Assembly (NCBI GenBank): GCA_046047235.1
Contig: JBJOII010000043.1
Location: 1-30,166, forward strand
Length of the DNA stretch: 30,166 nt
Source: JBMTVN01 sp046047235
GTDB lineage: Bacteria; Verrucomicrobiota; Verrucomicrobiia; Limisphaerales; JAHDYP01
Direction: 5' to 3'
Below are positions 1-9,028 of the stretch, piece by piece. The stretch's first letter is position 1; each line of letters opens with the position of its first letter. A model generated the notes under the pieces. It made no database searches, was not told where the DNA came from, and saw only the letters and a list, made by a program, of their open reading frames with translations. A program made the translations under genes and the position numbers.

Positions 1-419
1 CGACCGCCTAGATCGAGTGATTCGAGCGGATTGCGTCGTCTCCGCTGTCGGAGTGCCGGAGGCCGGCGGCCCCTCCGGGTTCGGCGGGCAAAACCAACAC
101 GCAAGTCACACACAGCCGTAGAAATAGTTTTCATGGTATAGATCTTAACTCAAACGAATGGGACAAGCCGCCAGCTAAAGAGCGCCGCAACTGGAACAAG
201 TGGTAACAAGCAGACGCGCTTTGCCAAAAGCCGTCAATGCGTTTCCTTCCCCCCCCTCCACCACCACACCCCAACGCTCTACCCTCAGCCCCATGCGCTA
301 TGCGCTATGCGCTTACCGCTTACCCCTTCCCGCTTACCGCTTTGCCCTCAGCGCTCAGCGCTCAGCGCTATGCGCTTCCCGCTTCCCGCGTCCCTTCCGA
401 GGGACGCCCGCCTCCGCGC
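1..419. other. Left-edge non-coding region with repeats
   Basis: I find no gene I can support here. A short frame opens on the minus strand at an ATG at 134-132 and runs to the edge, but its product is arginine-rich and looks like read-through of GC-rich spacer. An imperfect GC-rich hairpin (56-62 pairing with 72-78, 9-base loop) has no T-tract. From about 280 to 391 the sequence becomes degenerate 7-bp repeats, annotated separately, and 391-419 leads into the stop of the symporter gene. The region is therefore the downstream spacer of a leftward gene plus whatever lies beyond the edge. Confidence 0.6.
294..391. repeat. Heptamer tandem repeat array 1
   Basis: Fourteen consecutive 7-base units in unbroken register. 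They read tgcgcta, tgcgcta, tgcgctt, accgctt, acccctt, cccgctt, accgctt, tgccctc, agcgctc, agcgctc, agcgcta, tgcgctt, cccgctt, cccgcgt. The core CGCT is the most constant part. The array starts about 29 bases downstream of the symporter stop codon. Its style matches seven other arrays in the window and resembles the short tandemly repeated repetitive (STRR) heptamers described in cyanobacteria. Confidence 0.85.
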
Positions 420-1991
420 TCACCAAAATACCAACACAAAGACCACCACCGCCGCAATCACCCCGCCCCCGGCCCAATACACCACCGGCTCGGTTTGCAG
501 CGCCACCCCCTCCCGCTCAGGCAACACCCGCGGCTCCCGCAACGGCCTCAGCCACGCCATCACCCCCATCACCACACTCACGATCACAAAGGTCAGTAAC
601 ACCTGCAGCAGGAAGTGGATCTCATGTCCCCAAGGCCGCCCCTCCACCTTCGTGGTGAACTGGAATACCCCATACAACATCGGCCCCAAAACCAATGCCA
701 CGGAACCCGCAGCCGCCGGCGCCCGCGGCATCAGGAACGCATGCAGGAACGCCGCCACCACCCCAGGCCAGATATAACCCTGAAATTGCTGAATGAACTG
801 AAACACACCCCCGAACTTCGGATCATCCAGCTGCGGCGCCAACACACAACCCGCCATCACAAACAATACGGTCAATCCCCGCCCCAGCCAGACCAGCTCA
901 CCCTGCCCCACCTCAGCCCCCCGCACCCGCCGATACACGTCCATCGTCGCAATCGTCGACGCCGAGTTCAGTAACGACGCCAACGTGCTGGTCACCGCAC
1001 CCGCAATCGCCGCGCACACCAACCCCCGCAACCCCGGATGCACCAGGTTCTTCACCAAAGTCGGAAACGCCGAATCCGAGGTCGCCCCCAATTCATCCGC
1101 ATATAACTGCACCGCCATCAACCCAGGCATCACAATCACAAACGGCACCAGCAACCATAAACCTCCCGCAAACACCATCCCCAGCTGACCATCCCGCAAG
1201 GTCTTCGCCGCCAGATTCCGCTGAACAATGAACTGGTTCAGCCCACAGTAGTAAATCAGCACGATCCACATCCCACCCAATACCCCCGTCCACGGTAAAT
1301 CCGGATTCCCCGACGGCAAAACCATGTGCAACCGATCCGCATTCGCCGTCGCAAACACCTCCCACCCCCCAACAGCTCCCAGCCCCTGAAAAAATACCAC
1401 CCCGCCCGCCCCCAATAAGGCCAGCCCCTGCACCAGATCCGCCCACGCAATCGCTTTCAACCCTCCCAAGGCCGCATACACCGCACCAATCAACCCAATC
1501 ATCCAAACCGCCCTCCCCAAGCCCATCCCCGTCAAGGCCCGCAAGGTCACCCCGCCCGAATACAACACCGCCGGTAACATCACGACGGCGTAAATCACCA
1601 CGGTCAACACAGCCATCAATAACCGCGCCCGCACATCATACCGATACTCCAAAAACTCCGGCATGGTGTAGATCCCCGCCCGCAAAAACCGCGGTAACAA
1701 GGTCACCGCAATCACCACGATCCCCACCGACCCCATCAGCTGCCACGAACTCACCGCCAACCCCACCGACCCCGCCGCCTGACCCGCCATCCCTACCATC
1801 TGCTCCGTCGAAATGTTCGCCGCCACTATCGATACCCCAATCAACGGCCACGCCAACCCTCGCCCCGCTAAAAAATAGTCCGCACTGTCATTCCGATGCC
1901 CCCGTAAATGCCGGCTCTTCCATAAACTCACCCCCATCACCAACACGAAAAAACCAACAAAACCCCAGAGATCAATAGCTTGAAATGACAT
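420..1991 (-). CDS. Sodium/solute symporter (SSS family, SGLT-like)
   Basis: A multi-pass inner-membrane transporter of about 523 residues that uses the sodium gradient to import a solute, probably a sugar or related polyol. The sequence shows 13-14 hydrophobic segments and SSS hallmarks: AANISTEQ in the second helix region, the GGLKAIAWADLVQG stretch, and YYCGLNQFIVQRNLAAK, which is typical of the sugar-transporting SGLT-like branch. I prefer the ATG at 1991 because MSFQAIDLWG leads straight into the first helix. A GTG nine codons upstream (2018) is possible but has no Shine-Dalgarno either. The gene is divergent from the chorismate mutase gene across about 116 bases. The substrate cannot be read from sequence alone. 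Confidence 0.92.
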   Translation of the reverse strand: MSFQAIDLWGFVGFFVLVMGVSLWKSRHLRGHRNDSADYFLAGRGLAWPLIGVSIVAANISTEQMVGMAGQAAGSVGLAVSSWQLMGSVGIVVIAVTLLPRFLRAGIYTMPEFLEYRYDVRARLLMAVLTVVIYAVVMLPAVLYSGGVTLRALTGMGLGRAVWMIGLIGAVYAALGGLKAIAWADLVQGLALLGAGGVVFFQGLGAVGGWEVFATANADRLHMVLPSGNPDLPWTGVLGGMWIVLIYYCGLNQFIVQRNLAAKTLRDGQLGMVFAGGLWLLVPFVIVMPGLMAVQLYADELGATSDSAFPTLVKNLVHPGLRGLVCAAIAGAVTSTLASLLNSASTIATMDVYRRVRGAEVGQGELVWLGRGLTVLFVMAGCVLAPQLDDPKFGGVFQFIQQFQGYIWPGVVAAFLHAFLMPRAPAAAGSVALVLGPMLYGVFQFTTKVEGRPWGHEIHFLLQVLLTFVIVSVVMGVMAWLRPLREPRVLPEREGVALQTEPVVYWAGGGVIAAVVVFVLVFW

Positions 1992-2107
1992 AAGCCGGAC
2001 GGAAGGATCAACCAACACCCGCGGAGTGCATTCGCCATGAATAGAACCTCCACAAACCCAAAGCCAGCTTAGCTTTCAACCACGCACTCACACAAAATCC
2101 CCCGCTC

Positions 2108-2707
2108 ATGCAACAAATCAGACCCGCCATCGCCCTGCTCGCTCTGCTCACACTCCTCCATACCTCGCTCGCACAACCCAACACCCCCCCGCCAGCAACC
2201 ACAGAAACCCAAACACTCGACACGCTTCTGCGCCTGATCGCCGAACGCCTCGATATCGCCACCGCCGTAGCCGAGTCCAAATGGAACTCCAAAGGCCCCA
2301 TCGAAGACATCCAGCGCGAAGCACAACTCCTCCAAACCATCCAATCCCAAGCCCCCGATTATGGCCTCCACCCCAGCCAAGCCGCCGCGTTCTTCTCCGC
2401 CCAGTTCAACGCCAGTAAAACCATCCAAAAGAAACTCCACTCCCAGTGGACAACCGAAAACCACCCCCCATTCAAAAACCCTCCCAGCCTACAAAATGAT
2501 ATCCGACCCAAACTCGATCGCCTCACCCCCGCCCTCCTCAAAGCGCTCGCCACATCCCTCCCTATCCTCCAAACCCAAAACGAACAATCCCTCCTTACCC
2601 AACGCGCCAAATCACTACTGCCCCCGGATCGATACCCGCCAAAAGCCCGCCGCCAAGCGCTCATGCCACTGCTCCAAAAGCACCAATATCATTCAGCCCC
2701 GCAATAG
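2108..2707 (+). CDS. aroQ: Secreted chorismate mutase, AroQ gamma class
   Basis: Predicted to convert chorismate to prephenate outside the cytoplasm. Residues 1-22 form a Sec signal peptide (hydrophobic core, cleavage after SLA). Residues 35-110 match the all-helical AroQ fold: R47 in LIAERLD, K58 in ESKW, D67 and R70 in PIEDIQRE, and FFSAQ at 95-99 followed by K104. These correspond to the basic and acidic active-site residues known from secreted AroQ enzymes. The remaining ~90 residues are the extra helical C-terminal half that gives gamma-class proteins their ~180-200 residue length. No clear Shine-Dalgarno precedes the ATG. The neighbours are an SSS symporter and a secreted protein, with no aromatic biosynthesis genes. 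The physiological role of periplasmic chorismate mutase is unsettled. Confidence 0.85.
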   Translation: MQQIRPAIALLALLTLLHTSLAQPNTPPPATTETQTLDTLLRLIAERLDIATAVAESKWNSKGPIEDIQREAQLLQTIQSQAPDYGLHPSQAAAFFSAQFNASKTIQKKLHSQWTTENHPPFKNPPSLQNDIRPKLDRLTPALLKALATSLPILQTQNEQSLLTQRAKSLLPPDRYPPKARRQALMPLLQKHQYHSAPQ

Positions 2708-2817
2708 GTAATGGCCGCCTTACCCCAGCTACCAACCGCCCCGCGACCCACCCGCCACCGTAACCAACTTTTAACAGAAGCTAAAAGAAAACTGCGGCAT
2801 CCGACACGTATCCACCC

Positions 2818-2823
2818 TATAAT
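2818..2823 (+). promoter_or_regulatory. Candidate -10 box (TATAAT)
   Basis: A perfect TATAAT lies 11 bases upstream of the ATG at 2835. No good -35 hexamer sits 16-18 bases upstream, and no Shine-Dalgarno fits between box and start. If used, transcription would begin only a few bases before the ATG, giving a nearly leaderless mRNA. Confidence 0.45.
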
Positions 2824-2834
2824 CCCCTCGTGCC

Positions 2835-4310
2835 ATGAGAACATTCGAACTCCAACTCCTCTCTCTCTCCCTCGGCCTAGCCTTCCCCCTCACCGACGTA
2901 ACCCAGGCGGCAGATATCACCCTGTCCATGGAAACTTTCAAAACCGCCATCGTCGATGTCGCAACCCCAGCAACCACAAATCTAGCCCCGCCGGTTGCCT
3001 ATATGTTGCCCGGCCATAACCAAAGTATCAGCTACATCGCCTTCGACCTCAGCTCCGTCCCCACCGGATCCACCATCAAGGAAGCCACGGTCAATGTCTT
3101 CGATGCCGAACCCCAATGGCAGGATGTCAACGAACTCGCACTCCTCAATATCCCCAACGACTGGGAACCCGAATCGCTCTCCTTCAACTCCGCGATGGCC
3201 GCCTACGGCGCAGCCATCATCGCCGATACCTCGGTGGGCTACGACATCAGTGCCTTCGCACCCGATAAACTCATCTGGTTGGGCACCGCCACCATGGATA
3301 ACCTCGACGCCCCCGGCGAAGCCACCATCGGCTCCACCCGCGCTTTCCAAAGTCACCCCCCCTACACCGATTCACAATTCGTCGATTTCCTCAATGCCAC
3401 CCTTACAAACAATACCCCCCCAGTCTTCACGGTAGCCATGCGCGGCCAGTCCCCCTATGACAATTACATCATCGGTAAAGATTATCCCGACGGCGAAAAC
3501 GGCCCCACTCTAACCCTCGTCGCCGAACTCCCCACGGAAGGGGGAAAGATCACCACGTACGACTTTAACGACGGGACCCTCCAAGGCTGGTCCCAGATCA
3601 TGACCTCAACCACCATCGGAGGCCCCAACGAACTCGGCATCATCAATGACACCGACCCGCCTGTCGGCGACTCCTTGCCCCCACTCGCCATGAGTCCCCC
3701 AGGCTTCGTCGCCCCCTTGCCTTTCGAAGCCGAGGACGGAACCAATACCCGCGACCAAGCCCACCAAACACTACTGCTCCGCTCCCCCGAATTCACCATC
3801 ACACCCCAAGGCCAGATCAGCTTCGCCCTCATAGGCGGCTCACACCCCGCACTCAATCTCAATGAAGTCAATACCAACGGACTCCCCGCGGATTCATCCC
3901 CCACCGGAGCCATAGGAGTCGCCCTCCGCCGCGTAAGCGATAATCAATACCTCCTGTTCCGATCCCGCAGTAGCGACGGCAGCCAGTTCTGGGAAAATAT
4001 AACCATCGGCGGCAACGACCTCACAGGCCTCGTTGACCCCCAGGAAACCTACACGCTCGATTTCATCGATTCCCACAACGGTGGCTGGGGATGGGCCGCA
4101 CTCGACGATGTCATCATCATCGAACAACGCATCATCAATGCCAGCAGGCTTCAGGTGGAACGCAACGCCAACAATATCACGGTCACCTTCGAGGGCACTC
4201 TACAAACCGCTCCCTCACCCGAAGGTCCCTGGGCCAACTCCCGCGCATCCAGCCCCTATACAACCACCACAACCCGCTCCTCCTACTTCATGCGCGCCGT
4301 CACCCAGTAA
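2835..4310 (+). CDS. Secreted multi-domain beta-sandwich protein (DNRLRE-like plus carbohydrate-associated module)
   Basis: A 491-residue exported protein of unknown substrate. Residues 1-25 look like a signal peptide (cleavage near VTQA-A). Residues ~27-215 resemble a DNRLRE-type extracellular domain: IAFDLSSVPTGSTIKEATVNVF is the usual motif, then a DISAF segment and an FTVAMRG strand. Residues ~240-433 form a second beta-sandwich starting YDFNDGTLQGW, with LRSPEFTI and FALIGGSH in the middle and ending WGWAALDDVIII. This module is recognisably related to the one inserted in the GH116 protein at 19272-22493. The last ~55 residues (ITVTFEGTLQTAPSPEGPW...YFMRAV) match a C-terminal element frequent in Verrucomicrobia secreted proteins. 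No catalytic residues are evident. Binding or surface attachment to polysaccharide is an inference. Confidence 0.75.
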   Translation: MRTFELQLLSLSLGLAFPLTDVTQAADITLSMETFKTAIVDVATPATTNLAPPVAYMLPGHNQSISYIAFDLSSVPTGSTIKEATVNVFDAEPQWQDVNELALLNIPNDWEPESLSFNSAMAAYGAAIIADTSVGYDISAFAPDKLIWLGTATMDNLDAPGEATIGSTRAFQSHPPYTDSQFVDFLNATLTNNTPPVFTVAMRGQSPYDNYIIGKDYPDGENGPTLTLVAELPTEGGKITTYDFNDGTLQGWSQIMTSTTIGGPNELGIINDTDPPVGDSLPPLAMSPPGFVAPLPFEAEDGTNTRDQAHQTLLLRSPEFTITPQGQISFALIGGSHPALNLNEVNTNGLPADSSPTGAIGVALRRVSDNQYLLFRSRSSDGSQFWENITIGGNDLTGLVDPQETYTLDFIDSHNGGWGWAALDDVIIIEQRIINASRLQVERNANNITVTFEGTLQTAPSPEGPWANSRASSPYTTTTTRSSYFMRAVTQ

Positions 4311-4362
4311 ACCAGAAGCCAGGCACCAAAGGTCGGAAATACATCTCCCATCCAGGATATCC

Positions 4363-4383
4363 AGCGCCATGCCCCGTGGCGCT
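4363..4383 (+). terminator. Hairpin downstream of secreted-protein gene
   Basis: A perfect 7-bp stem (agcgcca / tggcgct, loop of 7) lies 53 bases after the stop at 4310 and before the export operon. There is no proper T-tract, so factor-independent termination is doubtful. Confidence 0.35.
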
Positions 4384-4514
4384 TACTTCCCCCTCGACCA
4401 ATCCATGGAACGGGTACAACTTCCACCCCGTGCCAAATCGGTCCCGCAAACATCACACTCCCCGGGCCATGAGCTGCCCAACCGCAACGTAGCTCACCCC
4501 CACCTCGGCCCTCA

Positions 4515-5243
4515 ATGCCCTCCCCCACCGCACCCCATCGCACCCCCGCCTACAGCGTCCGTAACCTCACCAAGGTCTACGGTATGGGCGAAGCCCAAGT
4601 CCATGCTCTCGCCGGCGTCAATCTCGACCTCTACCCCGGTGAACTAGTCGTCCTCCTCGGCCCCTCCGGTAGCGGCAAAACCACGCTCCTCAATAACCTC
4701 GGCGGCCTGGACCTCCCCACCTCCGGCCAGCTCTCCTACGGCAACACCGACCTCTCACAAGCCGACGAAGACACACTCACCCGCTTCCGACGCGATACGG
4801 TCGGCTTTGTGTTCCAGTTCTATAACCTCATCCCCAGCCTCACCGCCCGCGAAAATGTCAGCCTGATCACCGAAATCGCCGACCATCCGCTCGCCCCTGA
4901 AGACGCCCTCGACATGGTCAACCTCGGCGCCCGGCTCAACCACTTCCCCGCCCAACTCTCCGGCGGTGAACAACAACGCGTCGCCATCGCCCGCGCCATC
5001 GCTAAACGCCCCGAAGTCCTCCTCTGCGATGAACCCACCGGCGCCCTCGACGTCCGCACCGGTATCGTCGTCCTCGAAGCCATCCAACGCGTCAACCGCG
5101 AACTCGGCACACTGACAGTCATCATCACTCATAACGCCATCATGGCCGATATGGCCGACCGCGTAATCCACTTCTCCGATGGCCAGGTCCAAAGCCTCCA
5201 CACCAACTCCACCCCCGCCCCCGCCAGCAGCCTCAACTGGTAG
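4515..5243 (+). CDS. ABC transporter ATP-binding protein (MacB/LolD type)
   Basis: Cytoplasmic ATPase of 242 residues that powers the permease encoded two bases downstream. All motifs are present: Walker A GPSGSGKTT at 49-57, Q-loop glutamine Q101 in VFQFYNLIPS, signature LSGGEQQR at 148-155, Walker B ending D172-E173 (LLCDEPTGALD) and switch histidine H206 (IITH). The YNLIPSLTARENV segment is typical of the MacB/LolD/FtsE class, whose partners have extracytoplasmic domains. Such transporters act by mechanotransmission rather than classical import. The gene is the first of a three-gene operon (ATPase, permease, adaptor). Confidence 0.95.
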   Translation: MPSPTAPHRTPAYSVRNLTKVYGMGEAQVHALAGVNLDLYPGELVVLLGPSGSGKTTLLNNLGGLDLPTSGQLSYGNTDLSQADEDTLTRFRRDTVGFVFQFYNLIPSLTARENVSLITEIADHPLAPEDALDMVNLGARLNHFPAQLSGGEQQRVAIARAIAKRPEVLLCDEPTGALDVRTGIVVLEAIQRVNRELGTLTVIITHNAIMADMADRVIHFSDGQVQSLHTNSTPAPASSLNW

Positions 5244-5245
5244 CC

Positions 5246-7609
5246 ATGGACCCCCTCAATCGTAAACTCTGGCGCGACCTCCGCCGCATCAAAGGCCAGG
5301 CCCTCGCCGTCGCCCTCGTCATGGGCTGCGGCCTCGCCATGATGATCATGGCCCGTAGCCTCATCCACTCGCTCGAATCCACCCGACAAGCCTACTATAA
5401 TTCCAACCGCTTCGCCCAAATCTTCACCCACCTCAAACGCGCCCCCAACTCCATCGCCTCCCGTATCTCTACCATCCCAGGGGTCGCCACGGTCCAAACC
5501 GGTATCTCCGTCCAGGTCACGCTCGATATCCCCGACCTCGATGAACCCGCCAGCGGCATGGTCCGCTCCCTCCCCGACTTCGACTCCCCCACGCTCAACC
5601 GCCTCTACCTCCGCGCCGGCCAATGGCTCGCCCCGGGCCAACCCGGACAAATCCTCGTCGGTGAAGCCTTCGCCGATGCCAACCAGCTCCGCCCCGGCGA
5701 CTCCATCGCCATGCTCCTCAATGGCCGACGCCAAACATTCAATATCGCCGGCATCGTCCTCTCACCCGAATTCATCTTCGAATCCAGACCCGGCGCAGCC
5801 CTCCCCGATAACCGTACCTACGGGGTCTTCTGGATGCCCTACCGCGAACTCGCCTACGCCTTCAACCTCTACGGCGCCTTCAATTACGTCACGCTCACGC
5901 TCGCCCCCGATAGCTCAGAACGCGCCGTCATCGCCGAACTCGACCAACTCCTCACCCCCTACGGCGGACGTGGCGCCTACGGACGTAAAGACCACCCCTC
6001 CCATATCCGCGTCTCCGACGAAATCCAGGTCCTCTCCACTCTCGCCATCGGCTTCCCCGTCGTCTTCCTCAGCGTCGCCGCCTTCATGACCAATGCCGTG
6101 CTCTCCCGCCTCCTCGCCCTCCAACGCGAACAAATCGCCATCCTCAAGGCCTTCGGCTACACGAACCGCCACATCGTCAGCCATTACCTCAAGTTCGCCC
6201 TCGCCATGGTCGCCGCCGGCACGGTCTTCGGAACCATCGGCGGTATCTTCCTCGGCCACCAACTCGTCAACCTCTACCACCGCTTCTTCCGCTTCCCCGA
6301 ACTCCACTTCATGCTCGACCAAACCGCCCTCCCCCTCGCCCTCCTCGCCTGCACCGGCGCCGCCACCATCGGCGTCTTCAGCGCCGTCCGCCGCGCCGCC
6401 CAACTCCCACCCGCCGAAGCCATGCGCCCCGAACCCCCGGCCAATTACCGACCCGCCTTCGTCGAACGCACCGGCATCGCCCACCTCCTCTCCAATACGT
6501 TCAGGATCGCCGTCAGAAACCTCGAACGGAAACCCATCCAAGCCCTCTTCACGGTAGCCGGCCTCGCCCTCGCCACAGGAATCCTCATCGTCCCCAATAG
6601 CTTCCGGGACGCCGTCGATGAAGTCCTCGACTTCCAATGGGACGTCGTCCAACGCCAGGACCTCAGCGTCGGCCTCGTGGAACCCGGCTCCTCCCGCATC
6701 CAATACGAACTGCGCCAACTCCCCGGCGTCGTCTCCGTCGAACCCTCCCGCCACGCCTTCGTCCGCCTCCGCAATGGCCACCTCAACCGACAACTCGGCA
6801 TCCAAGGCCTCCCCCCCAATACGCTCCATAGCCGAGTCATCAATGCCCAATACCACGAAATCCCCCTGCCCCCCCAAGGTATCGTCGTCTCCTCCAAACT
6901 CGCCCAGGTCCTCAATGCAAAAATCGGCGATGAACTCACGGTCGAATTCCTCGAAGGCCGACGCCTCAAACGCTCAGTCCCGCTCGTCGGCCTCGCCGAA
7001 GACTTCGCCGGTATGGCCGCCTATATGGACCTCTACGCCCTGAACCGCCTCCTCGGCGATGGCGATGTCATCACCGGCGCCACCTTCACCATCGATTCCG
7101 CCCACCGCAAGGAATTCCTCCGCGCTCTCAAGGACATCCCCCGCATCAGCTGGGTCGCCATCAAGGACTCGCTCCGAGCCAATTTCCGCCAAACCACCGC
7201 CGCAAGCATCGGCCTCATCCAAAAAATCTACATGGCCTTCGCCACAGTGGTCGCCTTCGGCGTGGTCTACAACAACGCCCGCATCTCCCTCGCCGAACGC
7301 GCCCGCGAACTCGCCACGCTCCGGGTCATCGGCTTCTCCCAACGCGAAGTCGGCGGCGTCCTCGTCACGGAACTCGTCATCCTAGCCCTCCTCGCCGTCC
7401 CCATCGGCCTCCTCATCGGCACCGGCTTCGCCGCCGCAATCCTCACCGCCGTCAATACGGAAACGGTCCGCCTACCCCTCGTCCTCACCACCTCCAATTA
7501 CGCTTTCGCCGTGCTCGTGGTCGCCGCAGCCTCTACACTCTCAGCCATCTTCGTGCTGCGTAAACTCAACCAACTCGACCTCGTCGGCGCTCTCAAAGCC
7601 CCGGAATAA
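5246..7609 (+). CDS. ABC transporter permease with two FtsX domains
   Basis: A 787-residue inner-membrane permease, about twice the size of MacB because it is a tandem duplication. TM1 is at residues ~17-38, followed by an extracytoplasmic MacB_PCD-like domain to ~255. The first FtsX domain (three helices, with LQREQIAILKAFGYTNRHI) spans ~262-392. Another helix at ~432-452 starts the second half, followed by a second extracytoplasmic domain and a second FtsX domain at ~654-780 (ERARELATLRVIGFSQREV). It starts two bases after the ATPase stop, so the two are translationally linked. The duplicated form could work as a single chain where MacB or LolCE use dimers. The cargo is unknown: drug, lipid, lipoprotein and peptide are all possible. 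Confidence 0.92.
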   Translation: MDPLNRKLWRDLRRIKGQALAVALVMGCGLAMMIMARSLIHSLESTRQAYYNSNRFAQIFTHLKRAPNSIASRISTIPGVATVQTGISVQVTLDIPDLDEPASGMVRSLPDFDSPTLNRLYLRAGQWLAPGQPGQILVGEAFADANQLRPGDSIAMLLNGRRQTFNIAGIVLSPEFIFESRPGAALPDNRTYGVFWMPYRELAYAFNLYGAFNYVTLTLAPDSSERAVIAELDQLLTPYGGRGAYGRKDHPSHIRVSDEIQVLSTLAIGFPVVFLSVAAFMTNAVLSRLLALQREQIAILKAFGYTNRHIVSHYLKFALAMVAAGTVFGTIGGIFLGHQLVNLYHRFFRFPELHFMLDQTALPLALLACTGAATIGVFSAVRRAAQLPPAEAMRPEPPANYRPAFVERTGIAHLLSNTFRIAVRNLERKPIQALFTVAGLALATGILIVPNSFRDAVDEVLDFQWDVVQRQDLSVGLVEPGSSRIQYELRQLPGVVSVEPSRHAFVRLRNGHLNRQLGIQGLPPNTLHSRVINAQYHEIPLPPQGIVVSSKLAQVLNAKIGDELTVEFLEGRRLKRSVPLVGLAEDFAGMAAYMDLYALNRLLGDGDVITGATFTIDSAHRKEFLRALKDIPRISWVAIKDSLRANFRQTTAASIGLIQKIYMAFATVVAFGVVYNNARISLAERARELATLRVIGFSQREVGGVLVTELVILALLAVPIGLLIGTGFAAAILTAVNTETVRLPLVLTTSNYAFAVLVVAAASTLSAIFVLRKLNQLDLVGALKAPE

Positions 7610-7618
7610 CCTCTCAGC

Positions 7619-8821
7619 ATGAGTACCACACCCAAACCATCCCCACGCAACAACCACAAAAACCGACGCCACGCCCGACGTTGGATCCCCTACACCGGCG
7701 CCATCCTCCTCACCGCCCTCGTCACCGCCGGCCTCTGGCCCAAACCTACCCCCGTCGAAACCGGCACCGCCACCCGCGGCCCCCTCCGCTCCACGGTCGA
7801 TGAAGAAGGCAAAACCCGTATCCAACAACGTTACGTGGTCTCCGCCCCAGTCACCGGATTCCTCCAACGCGTCCCCTTTAAACCCGGCGCCCCCGTCGAA
7901 GCCAATCACACCATCCTCGCCACACTCCAACCCACACCCTCCACCAGCCTCGACCCCCGCTCCCGCGCCATCAGCGAAGCCAACCTCAACCTCGCCCAAG
8001 CCAATCTCGAAAAAGCCCGGGCCGCCCACGACTACGCCCAACGCGAACTCAAACGCATCTCCCAACTCGTCTCCCAAAATACCCTGCCCGAACAGGAACT
8101 CGACGCCGCAACCTGGCGCGAACGCGATGCCAGCCAGTCCGTCCAAGCCGCCCTCGCCTCAGTCCAACAAGCCCAAGCCGAACTCGCCAACTACAACACA
8201 CCCCCAATCACCAATACCCAACCCACTCTCATCACCGCCCCCGTCTCCGGTACAATCCTCCGGGTCTTCGAGGAAAGCTCCCGCATCGTCCCCGCCGGAA
8301 CCCCCATCCTCGAAATCGGTGACCCCTCCAACCTCGAAGCCGTCATCGAATGCCTCTCTCGCGACGCCGCCACCATGACCCCCGGCATGACAGTCGACCT
8401 CGAACGCTGGGGCGGCGGCTCCCCCCTCCAAGGCCAACTCCGCCACGTCGAACCCGCCGCCTTTACCAAAATCTCCGCCCTCGGCGTCGAAGAACAACGC
8501 GTCAACGTCATCGTCGATATCCTCACCCCTCCCCAAGACCGCCCCGGCGTCGGCGATAACTTCCGCGTCGAAGCCCGTATCGTCACCTGGGAATCCAACG
8601 ACATTCTCAAAATCCCCGCCGGCGCCCTCTTCCGCCGCGGCCAACAATGGTCCGTCTTCACCATCAAAAACGGCCGCGCCACCCTCCGCCCCGTCGAAAC
8701 CGGACACTCCAACGGCAAAGAAACCGAAATCACCTCCGGACTCTCCCCAGGCGATACGGTCATCCTCTACCCCGGCGAACGCGTCAAAAACCAGTCCCGC
8801 GTCCGCCCCATCCAAATCTAA
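7619..8821 (+). CDS. Periplasmic adaptor (HlyD/MacA-type membrane fusion protein)
   Basis: A 400-residue membrane-anchored adaptor linking the ABC permease to the periplasm or an outer-membrane channel. A basic N-terminus precedes one helix at ~23-40. The first half of the lipoyl-like domain (RYVVSAPVTGFLQRV) starts near 74. A coiled-coil hairpin rich in A/E/Q/R spans ~118-200, and the second lipoyl half (TLITAPVSGTILRVFEESS) follows. Beta-barrel and membrane-proximal segments then run to the end. The gene starts nine bases after the permease stop. No TolC-like gene follows, so an outer-membrane partner, if used, is encoded elsewhere. Confidence 0.92.
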   Translation: MSTTPKPSPRNNHKNRRHARRWIPYTGAILLTALVTAGLWPKPTPVETGTATRGPLRSTVDEEGKTRIQQRYVVSAPVTGFLQRVPFKPGAPVEANHTILATLQPTPSTSLDPRSRAISEANLNLAQANLEKARAAHDYAQRELKRISQLVSQNTLPEQELDAATWRERDASQSVQAALASVQQAQAELANYNTPPITNTQPTLITAPVSGTILRVFEESSRIVPAGTPILEIGDPSNLEAVIECLSRDAATMTPGMTVDLERWGGGSPLQGQLRHVEPAAFTKISALGVEEQRVNVIVDILTPPQDRPGVGDNFRVEARIVTWESNDILKIPAGALFRRGQQWSVFTIKNGRATLRPVETGHSNGKETEITSGLSPGDTVILYPGERVKNQSRVRPIQI

Positions 8822-8838
8822 TCCCCCAGAAGCCAGCC

Positions 8839-8869
8839 AGTCCGCCGCAGCTCTCGGAGCGAAGGAGGA
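8839..8869 (+). repeat. Dispersed 31-bp repeat, copy A
   Basis: A 31-base element beginning agtccgccgcag and ending gcgaaggagga. Related copies lie at 22675-22705 (opposite strand) and 23841-23868. The shared pattern is GTCC, two variable bases, CG, one base, AGC, a short variable centre, GCGAAGG, one base, GGA. The ends are partly complementary (tccgcc with ggagga), so it can fold into an imperfect hairpin. Confidence 0.75.
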
Positions 8870-8926
8870 AAGCCAACGCAAAGGACAGCAACCAGGAACC
8901 CCGCTCTCGCGCGAAGCGCCTGCCCC

Positions 8927-8961
8927 CCCCCGACCCCCGACCCCCGACTCCCGACCCCCGA
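8927..8961. repeat. Heptamer tandem repeat array 2
   Basis: Five 7-base units in register (cccccga, cccccga, cccccga, ctcccga, cccccga), with a decayed sixth unit (cccctaa) after them. The array lies in the spacer between the export operon and msrB. Confidence 0.8.
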
Positions 8962-9000
8962 CCCCTAACCTCCTCTCCCCCCGCAGGCCGCACCACCCTC

Positions 9001-9028
9001 TTCACAAATTCCATTTAACTGCTACATT
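9001..9028 (+). promoter_or_regulatory. Candidate promoter of msrB
   Basis: TTCACA at 9001-9006 (5 of 6 matches to -35) and TACATT at 9023-9028 (4 of 6 matches to -10) are separated by 16 bases. The ATG follows 8 bases after the -10, so the mRNA would be leaderless or nearly so. No Shine-Dalgarno is present. This is inferred from consensus only. Confidence 0.4.

Noticed and set aside
56..78. Intrinsic terminator at the left edge
   Set aside because: Hairpin exists but has no T-tract on either strand and no assignable gene upstream.
1..134. Partial minus-strand gene starting at ATG 134-132
   Set aside because: Open to the edge but arginine-rich and without signal peptide or recognisable motif; too short to support.
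5915..6877. 320-codon open frame on the - strand opposite the FtsX permease
   Set aside because: Glu/Gly/Asp-rich antisense of a well-supported permease; no recognisable feature.
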